From the NCBI GenBank assembly GCA_007132365.1, contig SLOS01000358.1, positions 1 through 5,259 on the forward strand: DNA of 5,259 nucleotides. The letters run 5' to 3'. Made by a program: the position numbers and the translations under genes. Each line of letters opens with the position of its first letter. Within the stretch, counting starts at the first letter, position 1. The notes under the pieces were generated by a model that worked only from the letters and a program-made list of their open reading frames with translations, was not told where the DNA came from and ran no database searches. The stretch is from Bacteroidales bacterium (GTDB lineage: Bacteria > Bacteroidota > Bacteroidia > Bacteroidales > PUMT01). Shown one piece after another: positions 1 to 5,259 of this stretch.

Positions 1-215
1 ACCATGCAGCATACGACAAGCATATACTGGGTATAACACCTGACTATATCATCAAAATCCGCACCGACATTCTCCAAGAAACCGACGGCCCAATGCTGAG
101 ATACGGAATCCAGTCGCTCGAAAACAACAAGATAATTTTGCCAGCCTCCCGAAAAGACAGGCCAGACCGAGACCGCCTTAAGCAACGCTTTGAAAACTTT
201 CTAAAGGCCGTATAA
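1..215 (+). CDS. HNH restriction endonuclease, C-terminal fragment (5' end outside window)
   Basis: About 71 residues are visible, in the frame that ends at TAA 213-215. The first two bases fit a His codon, so the fragment opens with a likely HHAAYD stretch, the last part of the ββα-metal HNH active site (metal-binding His pair followed by a conserved Asp). After it come ITPDY, the family signature DGPMLRYGIQ, ILPASRKDRPD and a basic end. This order matches, from memory, the C-terminus of COG3440-type predicted restriction endonucleases, which would cut DNA in the cytoplasm. The N-terminal specificity domain and the rest of the HNH motif lie upstream, so the target cannot be inferred. It is the first of three different HNH genes here and is not a close copy of either of the other two. 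The frame is intact; truncation is only by the window edge. Confidence 0.8.
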   Translation, partial: HAAYDKHILGITPDYIIKIRTDILQETDGPMLRYGIQSLENNKIILPASRKDRPDRDRLKQRFENFLKAV

Positions 216-235
216 AGGCCTAACCCCAAGAACCA

Positions 236-316
236 AAAACCCATTTCCTTTCGGGGAAGGGAACGAAACTTGCCTTCGAAAAACTATACTTTTCCTTTTA
301 TTCTGATTAACTTGTA
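236..316 (+). repeat. Dispersed repeat, copy A
   Basis: This copy aligns end to end with 2588-2678 in the same orientation. The left end shares CCATTTCC, then TTTCGGGGAA. The right end is an exact 18-base match, TATTCTGATTAACTTGTA (299-316). The middle has diverged, with several small indels and shared short words such as ACTTTTC. Near the left end a small hairpin can form (TTCC 245-248 with GGAA 255-258); the other copy keeps a longer version of it. This copy sits between the end of the partial HNH gene and the end of the minus-strand nuclease gene. Its outer flanks do not show the terminal inverted repeats seen around copy B. It could be a remnant of a non-autonomous mobile or recombination element. 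Confidence 0.75.
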
Positions 317-393
317 CATACGGCCAACTGTGAACCAGACCACCTTTCGCATGACGTTCAACGTTCAAGCATAACAGGTCATTTTAATGCCGT

Positions 394-1119
394 TTATACT
401 TTGTTGACAGCTTTGATTATTTCAAGGTATTTGTCTACGTCTTTTTTCAATCTATTGTCAGTTGAATAATAAGTGTAAATCAAGTTGCCACCATCCTCTA
501 TGGTTTTGAAACCATTGTTTCTATACCATTCGATCTTATCTGTTATTTTAGACTTATAAATTTCGTTATTAGTCATACCAAAATGTTCCCAATAGAATTC
601 TTTTCTAGTCTGCTTATTTTGGATAATAAAATCTACATATTTTGTTTCGCCATACTTCGTGATAGGGAATTCTATTTTGATTAAAAGATGAGAACATTTC
701 TTCAACTGCTCATAAATGAAAACTTCCTGTTCTGAGTTGAGTTTTGTTCCATCACTAGCAATATTTGTTTTCGAATTTTTATAATAATTATAAGTACCTT
801 CAAGAGTCTCGTTGTTTATTGTACTATATTCAAGATTTTCCTGTTTTGCCCTAAAATACCATTGATAAAAATATTTATTTGTTGTGTCAACTCGGTAAGA
901 TACAAATGAAGACATAATGCCATTTTGATGTTGCTTCCTTAAGAATTGATTAAAAACCTTGTTGTCAGGGAACTCTGTTTTTAAATAAGGGTTTTTAGAT
1001 ACTATTTCGTAAAGTTCAGTCGATCTAATTTCAATTGGAGTATCTGGCGATTTCAAAAAACCATTTAGAGAATTACCAATCTCTTTTAAAAGCTTATATA
1101 CTTTTGGAAGTGTTTTCAT
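394..1119 (-). CDS. PD-(D/E)XK-like nuclease domain protein (EHxG type), 241 aa
   Basis: The C-terminal half (about residues 118-220) looks like a restriction-endonuclease-fold domain. It has LNSEQE with Glu132 in a leading helix (similar to the SKSE motif of related proteins), YVDFII with Asp163, then FYWEHFGM with Glu178 and His179. After it come EWYRNNGF and a last strand, LIYTYYS. I recall the same Glu / Asp / E-H-x-G pattern from many uncharacterised proteins and from nuclease domains linked to UvrD-like helicases. The N-terminal part (about 25-92), with LYEIVSKNPYL, FNQFLRKQHQNG and YQWYFR, resembles a small helical, possibly winged-helix, DNA-binding region; this is inference. The substrate is unknown. 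The ATG start has no Shine-Dalgarno, but a TAnnTTTG element lies 31 bases upstream. The gene is visibly more AT-rich than the HNH gene at 1503-2453. It could be a stand-alone anti-phage nuclease or part of a larger set. Confidence 0.7.
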   Translation of the reverse strand: MKTLPKVYKLLKEIGNSLNGFLKSPDTPIEIRSTELYEIVSKNPYLKTEFPDNKVFNQFLRKQHQNGIMSSFVSYRVDTTNKYFYQWYFRAKQENLEYSTINNETLEGTYNYYKNSKTNIASDGTKLNSEQEVFIYEQLKKCSHLLIKIEFPITKYGETKYVDFIIQNKQTRKEFYWEHFGMTNNEIYKSKITDKIEWYRNNGFKTIEDGGNLIYTYYSTDNRLKKDVDKYLEIIKAVNKV

Positions 1120-1127
1120 TTATAATT

Positions 1128-1173
1128 GCCACTAACGAGCTCGGGAAACCAAATTTACCCGACACCGTGTTGC
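1128..1173. repeat. Imperfect palindrome between genes, attC-like in shape
   Basis: The arms 1128-1145 and 1158-1173 pair as an imperfect hairpin around a 12-base loop (1146-1157). The inner stem CGGG/CCCG plus one T-A pair is solid. After a short internal mismatch, the outer arm contains AACG paired with CGTG/GTTG. An AAC toward the 5' side, a GTT toward the 3' side and unpaired bases in between recall the folded bottom strand of integron attC sites. However, the canonical RYYYAAC and GTTRRRY boxes are not matched, and the length is below the usual attC range. It fills most of the gap between the 77-residue gene and the 241-residue gene, so it could instead be a weak terminator of the former. 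Confidence 0.4.
1150..1157 (-). promoter_or_regulatory. Possible -7 promoter element (TAnnTTTG) for the 241-aa nuclease gene
   Basis: On the minus strand this reads TAAATTTG, an exact match to the Bacteroidota -7 consensus. It lies about 31 bases before the ATG at 1119. A TTG that could act as the -33 element lies 22 bases further upstream, slightly more than the usual spacing. The element falls inside the loop of the palindrome at 1128-1173, so folding of that site and transcription of the gene could affect each other. An eight-base match with four fixed T's and few constraints can arise by chance in AT-rich DNA. Confidence 0.35.
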
Positions 1174-1193
1174 GATTAACAATACCTCAATAT

Positions 1194-1427
1194 TTATTTG
1201 AAAAACCCCAAGTTACAAATCTTAGGATAAATAGCCACGTCATCCCTAACCAGATTCAATTTCGATTCAATCTGTGCGAATGATGCTGGGTCAAAGACAT
1301 TATTGATTAAGTCATCTAGAATGACCGGGGACATACGAACTCTGGTAGGCCATGCACCATAAAGAGCAGGGAATCCGTCTACGACGGCACATAATCTTAT
1401 CCAGTTTTTATTCCAACCGTTTGGCAT
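1194..1427 (-). CDS. Small conserved hypothetical protein (NWxRLC / WPTRVR type), 77 aa
   Basis: The sequence opens with NKNWIRLCAVVDGF, then ALYGAWPTRVRMSP, LDDLINNVFDP and SFAQIESKLNLV. I recognise this pattern (N-W-x-R-L-C-A, a Trp-Pro-Thr-Arg-Val-Arg stretch, then a Phe-x-Pro and a helix) from small uncharacterised bacterial proteins usually somewhat longer than this one. Their function is not known to me. The last residues, after RDDVA, do not follow the acidic tail I remember, so the C-terminus may be truncated or replaced where the following palindrome begins. No signal peptide or membrane segment is seen. An in-frame stop four codons before the ATG at 1425-1427 fixes the start, and there is no Shine-Dalgarno. 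It lies in a same-strand row between two predicted nucleases, with gaps of about 75 bases on each side. Confidence 0.55.
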   Translation of the reverse strand: MPNGWNKNWIRLCAVVDGFPALYGAWPTRVRMSPVILDDLINNVFDPASFAQIESKLNLVRDDVAIYPKICNLGFFK

Positions 1428-1479
1428 ACAATAGTGCTTTTAAAATTTTTAATTGCGTAATCCTAAAACATCTTGCGAC

Positions 1480-1499
1480 CGGCTTCAATAAATTGGCCG
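1480..1499 (-). terminator. Hairpin just after the phosphorothioate-type HNH gene
   Basis: CGGC 1480-1483 pairs with GCCG 1496-1499, and CAAT 1486-1489 pairs with ATTG 1492-1495, leaving a two-base bulge and a very tight A-rich loop. In the direction of transcription of the minus-strand HNH gene it starts four bases after the stop codon. That position suits a transcription terminator or mRNA-end stabiliser. No T-run follows directly on the minus strand (only a TTTT about ten bases later), so an intrinsic terminator is not proven. It could also be a small recombination palindrome. Confidence 0.35.
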
Positions 1500-1502
1500 A
1501 TC

Positions 1503-2453
1503 TTAATAACCTGTCGGTTCAGATTCTGCTGCCTTCATTATGTTTCCCTCATGTGGAAGCAATCTTCCAGGTGACCTAAAGACCTCTTTTCTATGCCATT
1601 GCAGATATTCTAACTCTGGTTGATCAAAGCCAGGTTGTGGAAGCATTATTTCCCGTCCTTCATACTTGTAAATCACATCTTCAATTCGTCTACCACCAGT
1701 TAAATCTACTGATACAATGATCCGCATTTTATCATTGAGGGTTATGGCTCCTGCATCTAGGGCTACGTGGTGAAATGAGCATAATGCCAGACCATTTTTT
1801 GTTGAATCGGGGCCATTACAACTATGCCATTTTATATGTCCGGCGTCTATTCCAAGAGGAATCCCTCCCAATCGTCCATCAAGACCGCAGATAACGCATG
1901 TACTCCTGTAGGCTCTGAGAACATTAACTCTGAATTCAGGATCTCTCTTCCGTTTAACTGTTTGACTTGTTGCCATACCTGGCAGTCCAATCGCATTGCG
2001 TATTGATTCATGAAGTGTTCCGGGCCAGAATTGATGCAGAATTGTATCTGCCAGCAGTGAGATCAAATAAGGGTCTGATTTCAGGGCTTGCCATAGTTCA
2101 GAAGAAACTTCACCATAAACTCCATCCTTTTGAAGTGCTGCACTTGTCGGCGAAGAGCCAGGCTTTTTCCTCTCAAATTCAAATGGGGATAAGACCGTCC
2201 AAAATCCCTCATTCTGGAGATGCCAGAAAGGAAATTCCGGATGATACGATCTCCTCCTGGGTCCAAACTCCTTCAATAGCCTCCCTAATTGTTCTGAAAC
2301 CTCACCAAACCTTACTTCGGGATTAATTTCATCCATAGACCGACGAAGTAATAATAGAGTTAGCAATGGTTTATGAGGGGCCCGCACACCTTTTTTCTGC
2401 CAGGTTTTAAAGCTTGAGAATTTTGCAATCCACTCTGCATGGCTTTTTTTCAT
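1503..2453 (-). CDS. Phosphorothioate-DNA-dependent HNH endonuclease (SBD-HNH, type IV restriction)
   Basis: Residues are numbered from an in-frame GTG at 2457-2459. The ATG at 2451-2453 (residue 3) is the likelier start, giving 316 residues. The N-terminal half matches sulfur-binding domains of the ScoMcrA/SprMcrA group: GVRAPHKPLLTLLLL (24-38), FGP (65-67), then HPEFPFWHLQNEGFW (73-87). The C-terminal half is a complete HNH domain: CVIC (188-191), DAGHIKWH with His208 as likely general base, NGLALCSFHH with Asn222, Cys227 and His230/231, then EYLQWHRKEVF. The family cuts DNA carrying backbone phosphorothioate near the modified site and so restricts foreign DNA from dnd-positive hosts. The protein ends with a tail of about 20 residues beyond the usual end of the HNH fold. 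Key residues look intact. No dnd modification gene is in view. It is the first gene of the minus-strand block and is less AT-rich than the 241-residue gene after it. Confidence 0.85.
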   Translation of the reverse strand: MKKSHAEWIAKFSSFKTWQKKGVRAPHKPLLTLLLLRRSMDEINPEVRFGEVSEQLGRLLKEFGPRRRSYHPEFPFWHLQNEGFWTVLSPFEFERKKPGSSPTSAALQKDGVYGEVSSELWQALKSDPYLISLLADTILHQFWPGTLHESIRNAIGLPGMATSQTVKRKRDPEFRVNVLRAYRSTCVICGLDGRLGGIPLGIDAGHIKWHSCNGPDSTKNGLALCSFHHVALDAGAITLNDKMRIIVSVDLTGGRRIEDVIYKYEGREIMLPQPGFDQPELEYLQWHRKEVFRSPGRLLPHEGNIMKAAESEPTGY

Positions 2454-2572
2454 ATGCACTTATTTGGTCTGATGGATTTAGTGAAATTAATTCAATATAT
2501 AGCGATAGTCAGCATAGCCTTATTGAGTTGCACTTAAAATTCCCAGACAATGTATAAAAAAATTTTGAGTTT

Positions 2573-2693
2573 CGGTTTAGGGGCACATAAATCCATTTCC
2601 CTTTCGGGGAATGTGACGTTTTCTAATCTTTCAAAGCCCGGAACATTTTACTTTTCAATCTATTCTGATTAACTTGTAACCGCACCTAAATTG
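2573..2693 (+). repeat. Dispersed repeat, copy B, with terminal inverted repeats
   Basis: The core (2588-2678) matches the repeat at 236-316, including the exact 18-base end at 2661-2678 and an inner hairpin, TTCCC 2597-2601 with GGGAA 2607-2611. Outside the core, CGGTTTAGGGGC (2573-2584) can pair with GCACCTAAATTG (2682-2693) as a 12-position stem with one mismatch and two G-T wobbles. The whole is therefore a foldable element of about 121 bases with no coding capacity, like a MITE, REP-type or attC-like site. It lies in the 237-base gap between two diverging genes, and its right arm covers the first codon of the EVE-like HNH gene. The rest of the gap (2454-2572) is AT-rich and must hold the promoter of the minus-strand HNH gene, but I see no clear promoter element there. 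Confidence 0.65.
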
Positions 2694-3656
2694 ATTATTA
2701 ATACCTTGAAATTCTATATAGGTAATACCGATAAGCAATGGTTCGATTTCTTAAGGGAAAAATCGCCAGATGATGTCAATTTTTGGCAGCCTGGGGGTAA
2801 GCTAAAATTTCAAGCAATACCATCCGGGGCACCTTTTCTGTTTAAGCTTAAAAACCCAATCAATAAAATTGCCGGACTGGGTTTTTACGTATCACATTCA
2901 CTACTGCCAATAGAATTTGCGTGGGAAGTTTTCCTGGGAAAGAATGGCGTTGAGTCTCTTGAAAATTTTAATAGAAAAGTAGGCAGTTACAGAACAGCCG
3001 GAAACTCATTGCTCTCAAATCCGAACATAGGTTGTATTATACTAACAAATCCAATTTTCTTTGCCGAAGCTGACTGGGTTGATTTACCGATAGACTGGTC
3101 CCCCAATATCGTCCAGGGGAAAACTTACAATAATGAAAGCCGGATTGGTAAGCAATTATGGGATATGATAGAAAATAGGATCATCAAATACAATTTTCTT
3201 GCCACCCAACCAGAAACACAAAGTCAATTTGTCCTTGAACCTCAGGAAGCCGACCGGTACGGGAAAGAAATACTTACACGTGTTAGATTGGGACAAAGCG
3301 CATTCAGAGTTCTTATCACCGACGCATATACCAGGAGGTGCTCAATAAGTGGAGAAAGAACCCTGCCTGTTTTGGAAGCTGCCCATATAAAGCCTTATGA
3401 AAAATCCGGACCGCATTTGGTCTCCAACGGCTTGTTACTAAGAGCTGATATTCATAAACTGTTTGACAAGGGATATATTACGATAACCCCAAAATATAAA
3501 ATTGAAGTTTCAGGAAGAATCAGAGAGGAGTTTGAAAATGGGCGAGACTATTACCGGCATCATGGCAAAGATTTAATTAATCTACCGAAAAGAGCGCAAG
3601 ACAAACCAATGCCTGAGTTTGTTAACTGGCATAATAACAATGTATTTAAAGGCTAA
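2691..3656 (+). CDS. HNH endonuclease with EVE/PUA-like N-terminal domain, predicted type IV restriction
   Basis: The protein has about 321 residues. The N-terminal part (about 7-150) reads KFYIGNTDKQWFDFL, VNFWQPGG, PFLFKL, INKIAGLGFYVSHSLLP, AWEVFLGKNG, IGCIILTNPIFF and W-S-P-N-I-V-Q-G-K-T-Y. This is the conserved region before the HNH domain in COG3440-like endonucleases. Its pattern suggests an EVE/PUA-like modified-base reader, though I infer this rather than see it proven. The HNH domain is complete: RRCSISGERTLPVLEAAHI with His232, then SNGLLLRADIHKLFD with Asn246, His255 and Asp259, then FENGRDYYRHHG and FVNWHNNNVF. Unlike the HNH protein at 1503-2453, it lacks the paired zinc cysteines. 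No in-frame ATG precedes the conserved region; possible starts are TTG at 2691 or, fitting the usual protein start better, TTG at 2706. The downstream PDDEXK_4 gene follows after 38 bases and may share its transcript. Confidence 0.85.
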   Translation: MIINTLKFYIGNTDKQWFDFLREKSPDDVNFWQPGGKLKFQAIPSGAPFLFKLKNPINKIAGLGFYVSHSLLPIEFAWEVFLGKNGVESLENFNRKVGSYRTAGNSLLSNPNIGCIILTNPIFFAEADWVDLPIDWSPNIVQGKTYNNESRIGKQLWDMIENRIIKYNFLATQPETQSQFVLEPQEADRYGKEILTRVRLGQSAFRVLITDAYTRRCSISGERTLPVLEAAHIKPYEKSGPHLVSNGLLLRADIHKLFDKGYITITPKYKIEVSGRIREEFENGRDYYRHHGKDLINLPKRAQDKPMPEFVNWHNNNVFKG

Positions 3657-3694
3657 TATTCAATATAGGTATGAAAATCAAATAGATTAACACT

Positions 3695-4879
3695 ATGGCT
3701 GGAGAAAAAGAAATTCTGGAAAAATTTATTTTAAATAACCCAGATTTGGAAAAACTGGATGGAATGTTAAGCGATTTCAATGTGTTTGAAACACTTAATC
3801 TGGTACATGCAGAAATCAGGCATTCCAATGTTTTGGCATGGTTGCTTAATCCTAATGAAAATCATGGCCTCGGAAAATATTTTCTTAATATTTTCATTAA
3901 ATGGTTCGTTTCAGAAAATAAAACAATGATTGACGGTTTAAATGTTTTTGATATTGAGATGTTTAATTATAATGATGTTGAAATTAGAAGAGAATGGAAA
4001 AATATTGATATTTTAATTCTTTTAAAAGAATCTCAGAATAATGTCGTGATTTCAATAGAGAACAAAATCAGGAGTTTACAACACTCCAATCAACTTAAGA
4101 GATACAGGGAGATAGTTGAAAAAGAATTTCCTTTATATCAGAAATTATTTATTTTATTGACACCTGAAAACACCATCCCGGATGATGATTCCTGGATTAA
4201 TTATAATTATACCACTGTTACAGAGCTATTAGACAATACCGTCAACAATAGGAAAGACCAGTTGAATATAAATATTCTTAATTTTATCGAACATTATAAC
4301 ACAATTCTAAAAAGATATCTGGTGGGAAATTCCGAAATCGAGAAAATCTGTTTGCAACTCTACAGTAAACATAAAGCGGCTCTGGACCTTATTTTCCAGT
4401 ACAAGCCTGATATTGTATCCGATATCAGCAACTTACTGCAAGAATTAATAAGAAAAGAGGCTGATCTTATACTTGACAGTGCAGGAAAAACAGTAATTAG
4501 ATTTACCACAAAAGTTATTGATGAGAAAATTCCCAATATTTCAGAAGGTTGGCTTAAATCGAAACGCTTAGTGGCATATGAATTCTACAATTATGACAAC
4601 CGATTGGCGTTAAGACTCTATATTGGCCCCGATGATCAGAACTATAGAGATAAGGTATATTACTACTTATCGAAAAGAAAAGATTTGTTCCCGTTAACAA
4701 CAAGGCCTTTAAGTAAGAAATGGCATTGTGTTTGTCAACAAGAATTCTTAAAGAGGAAGGATTTTGAGGGAAAAGAATTTTGTGACCTTGAGGAAATAAT
4801 CAAGGTCAAATGGAATGAATTTTTAAAAGATAGTAAGAAAGAAATTGATAACTATATTGAATACTGGGCAGACGCCTGA
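3695..4879 (+). CDS. PD-(D/E)XK nuclease family protein (PDDEXK_4 type), 394 aa
   Basis: The N-terminal half is characteristic of Pfam PDDEXK_4. NVFETLNLVHAEIRHSNVLAW (30-49) carries the leading Glu40, and LLNPNENHGLG (50-60) is the family signature. Next come EWKNIDILILL with Asp105 and VVISIENKI with Glu122 and Lys124, which complete a D...E-x-K active site. QHSNQLKRYREIV (129-141) then supplies the usual Gln and Tyr, followed by KLFILLTPEN. Residues 210-394 form a second, mostly helical region ending with several aromatic and basic stretches; I do not recognise it, and it may bind the target or a partner. The family is found in defence islands, and individual members are poorly characterised. 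It would act on nucleic acid in the cytoplasm. The ATG start is unambiguous, but no Shine-Dalgarno is seen. It is AT-rich and follows the HNH gene on the same strand. Confidence 0.8.
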   Translation: MAGEKEILEKFILNNPDLEKLDGMLSDFNVFETLNLVHAEIRHSNVLAWLLNPNENHGLGKYFLNIFIKWFVSENKTMIDGLNVFDIEMFNYNDVEIRREWKNIDILILLKESQNNVVISIENKIRSLQHSNQLKRYREIVEKEFPLYQKLFILLTPENTIPDDDSWINYNYTTVTELLDNTVNNRKDQLNINILNFIEHYNTILKRYLVGNSEIEKICLQLYSKHKAALDLIFQYKPDIVSDISNLLQELIRKEADLILDSAGKTVIRFTTKVIDEKIPNISEGWLKSKRLVAYEFYNYDNRLALRLYIGPDDQNYRDKVYYYLSKRKDLFPLTTRPLSKKWHCVCQQEFLKRKDFEGKEFCDLEEIIKVKWNEFLKDSKKEIDNYIEYWADA

Positions 4880-4897
4880 GCACAAAATTGGGATGGG

Positions 4898-4917
4898 TGT
4901 TCCACTTTAACTGAACA
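4898..4917. terminator. Weak inverted repeat between convergent genes
   Basis: TGTTC (4898-4902) can pair with GAACA (4913-4917) around a ten-base loop, inside the 58-base gap where the PDDEXK_4 gene and the mcrC gene converge. The position suits a shared terminator. The stem is only five pairs and the downstream T content on either strand is modest, so this is a weak call. Confidence 0.2.
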
Positions 4918-4937
4918 AATCTTTATCAGATAGAATA

Positions 4938-5259
4938 TCAAACCACCCCCCTCAGCCTCATCTCAATCTCCCTCCAGTTTGCATTCAGGTTCAATGTTTT
5001 AATCTGAATCAGATGCTGGTCATACCAGTAATCCAGGTCGATCTCTTTTCCGGTGTCCGGATAAATTAAAATGCCCCGCGTCTTAAAACTGTCCGGGCAA
5101 TCACTGCTATGCTGGTTCAGCAGATAGCTGAAAAGCTGGTAGAGGTTCTGTGAATGGATCTTTTCACGGTCGTAATGGGTGGCAAATGTTTCCCGGTAGT
5201 ACTTGGCATCAATGATGATCTTTCCCTGTTCATTCTCAATGCTGATATCGGTCCTCATG
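4938..5259 (-). CDS. mcrC: McrC, nuclease subunit of McrBC 5-methylcytosine restriction, C-terminal part (5' end outside window)
   Basis: About 107 C-terminal residues are visible; the frame is open to the right edge. The Met at 5256-5258 is internal, because McrC proteins are usually around 300-450 residues and the sequence starts within the nuclease domain. MRTDISI supplies the first catalytic Asp, and KIIIDAKYY gives the D-x-K of the PD-(D/E)XK site. KIHSQNLYQLFSYLLNQ follows, then GILIYPDTG, and the conserved C-terminal IQIKTLNLNANWREIE. This order is typical of McrC (PF10117). McrC is the DNA-cutting partner of the GTP-dependent motor McrB, and the complex cleaves DNA containing modified cytosine. 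On the minus strand mcrB normally lies upstream of mcrC, so it is expected just beyond the right edge. The gene converges on the PDDEXK_4 gene, so it is a separate transcription unit. Confidence 0.9.
   Translation of the reverse strand, partial: MRTDISIENEQGKIIIDAKYYRETFATHYDREKIHSQNLYQLFSYLLNQHSSDCPDSFKTRGILIYPDTGKEIDLDYWYDQHLIQIKTLNLNANWREIEMRLRGVV

Noticed and set aside
218..224. GCCTAAC directly after the stop of the partial HNH gene, identical to the integron attC RYYYAAC box.
   Set aside because: No GTTRRRY partner in the right orientation is found within the next 175 bases, so a seven-base match alone does not support an attC site.
44..244. Open frame of 66 codons on the minus strand.
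   Set aside because: It is antisense to the conserved C-terminus of the HNH fragment and has no recognisable protein pattern.
354..367. Tandem ACGTTCA ACGTTCA, also a near-palindrome.
   Set aside because: Two copies of a seven-base word in a non-coding gap are easily chance; no further copies are nearby.
1035..1579. Two plus-strand open frames (1035-1283 and 1352-1579).
   Set aside because: They run antisense across three minus-strand genes and intergenic palindromes and show no conserved pattern.
1824..2326. Overlapping open frames on both strands inside the phosphorothioate-type HNH gene.
   Set aside because: They lie in other frames of a gene with clear motifs along its whole length, so they are shadows.
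3656..3694. Possible mini-gene ATG AAA ATC AAA TAG before the PDDEXK_4 gene.
   Set aside because: Four codons with no ribosome binding site; no sign of a real leader peptide.
3646..3828. Minus-strand open frame of 60 codons at the start of the PDDEXK_4 gene.
   Set aside because: It is antisense to the conserved N-terminus of that gene and spans the gap between two plus-strand genes.

Overview
The window looks like part of a bacterial defence island made almost entirely of nuclease genes. The organism is probably a member of Bacteroidota, held with low to moderate confidence. The evidence is AT-rich DNA, start codons without Shine-Dalgarno sequences, one match to the Bacteroidota-type -7 element TAnnTTTG (1150-1157, minus strand), and the general look of the proteins. 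No tRNA, rRNA, CRISPR array, transposase or integrase gene is visible.

Layout from left to right. (1) 1-215, plus: the C-terminal end of an HNH endonuclease that began before the window. (2) 236-316: the first copy of a short repeat. (3) 394-2453, all minus strand, read from the right: a 316-residue HNH nuclease resembling phosphorothioate-DNA-dependent type IV enzymes, a 77-residue conserved hypothetical protein, and a 241-residue protein with a PD-(D/E)XK-type nuclease domain. The two gaps between these genes each hold an imperfect palindrome. (4) 2573-2693: a second, larger copy of the repeat, with terminal inverted repeats. (5) 2691-4879, plus: an HNH endonuclease with a possible EVE/PUA-like N-terminal sensor domain, then a 394-residue PDDEXK_4-type protein 38 bases later. 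(6) 4938 to the right edge, minus: the C-terminal end of McrC, with its gene running off the window and converging on the PDDEXK_4 gene.

Six genes therefore encode predicted nucleases of at least five architectures. Three of them (the phosphorothioate-type HNH, McrC, and tentatively the EVE-like HNH) belong to groups known or suspected to cut modified DNA. No DNA methyltransferase or dnd-type modification gene is seen here, so the simplest reading is a cluster of modification-dependent (type IV) restriction and related anti-phage genes collected side by side. The minus-strand block lies between two same-orientation copies of the repeat, and base composition changes from gene to gene. Both suggest modular gain of genes, possibly by recombination at these foldable repeats.
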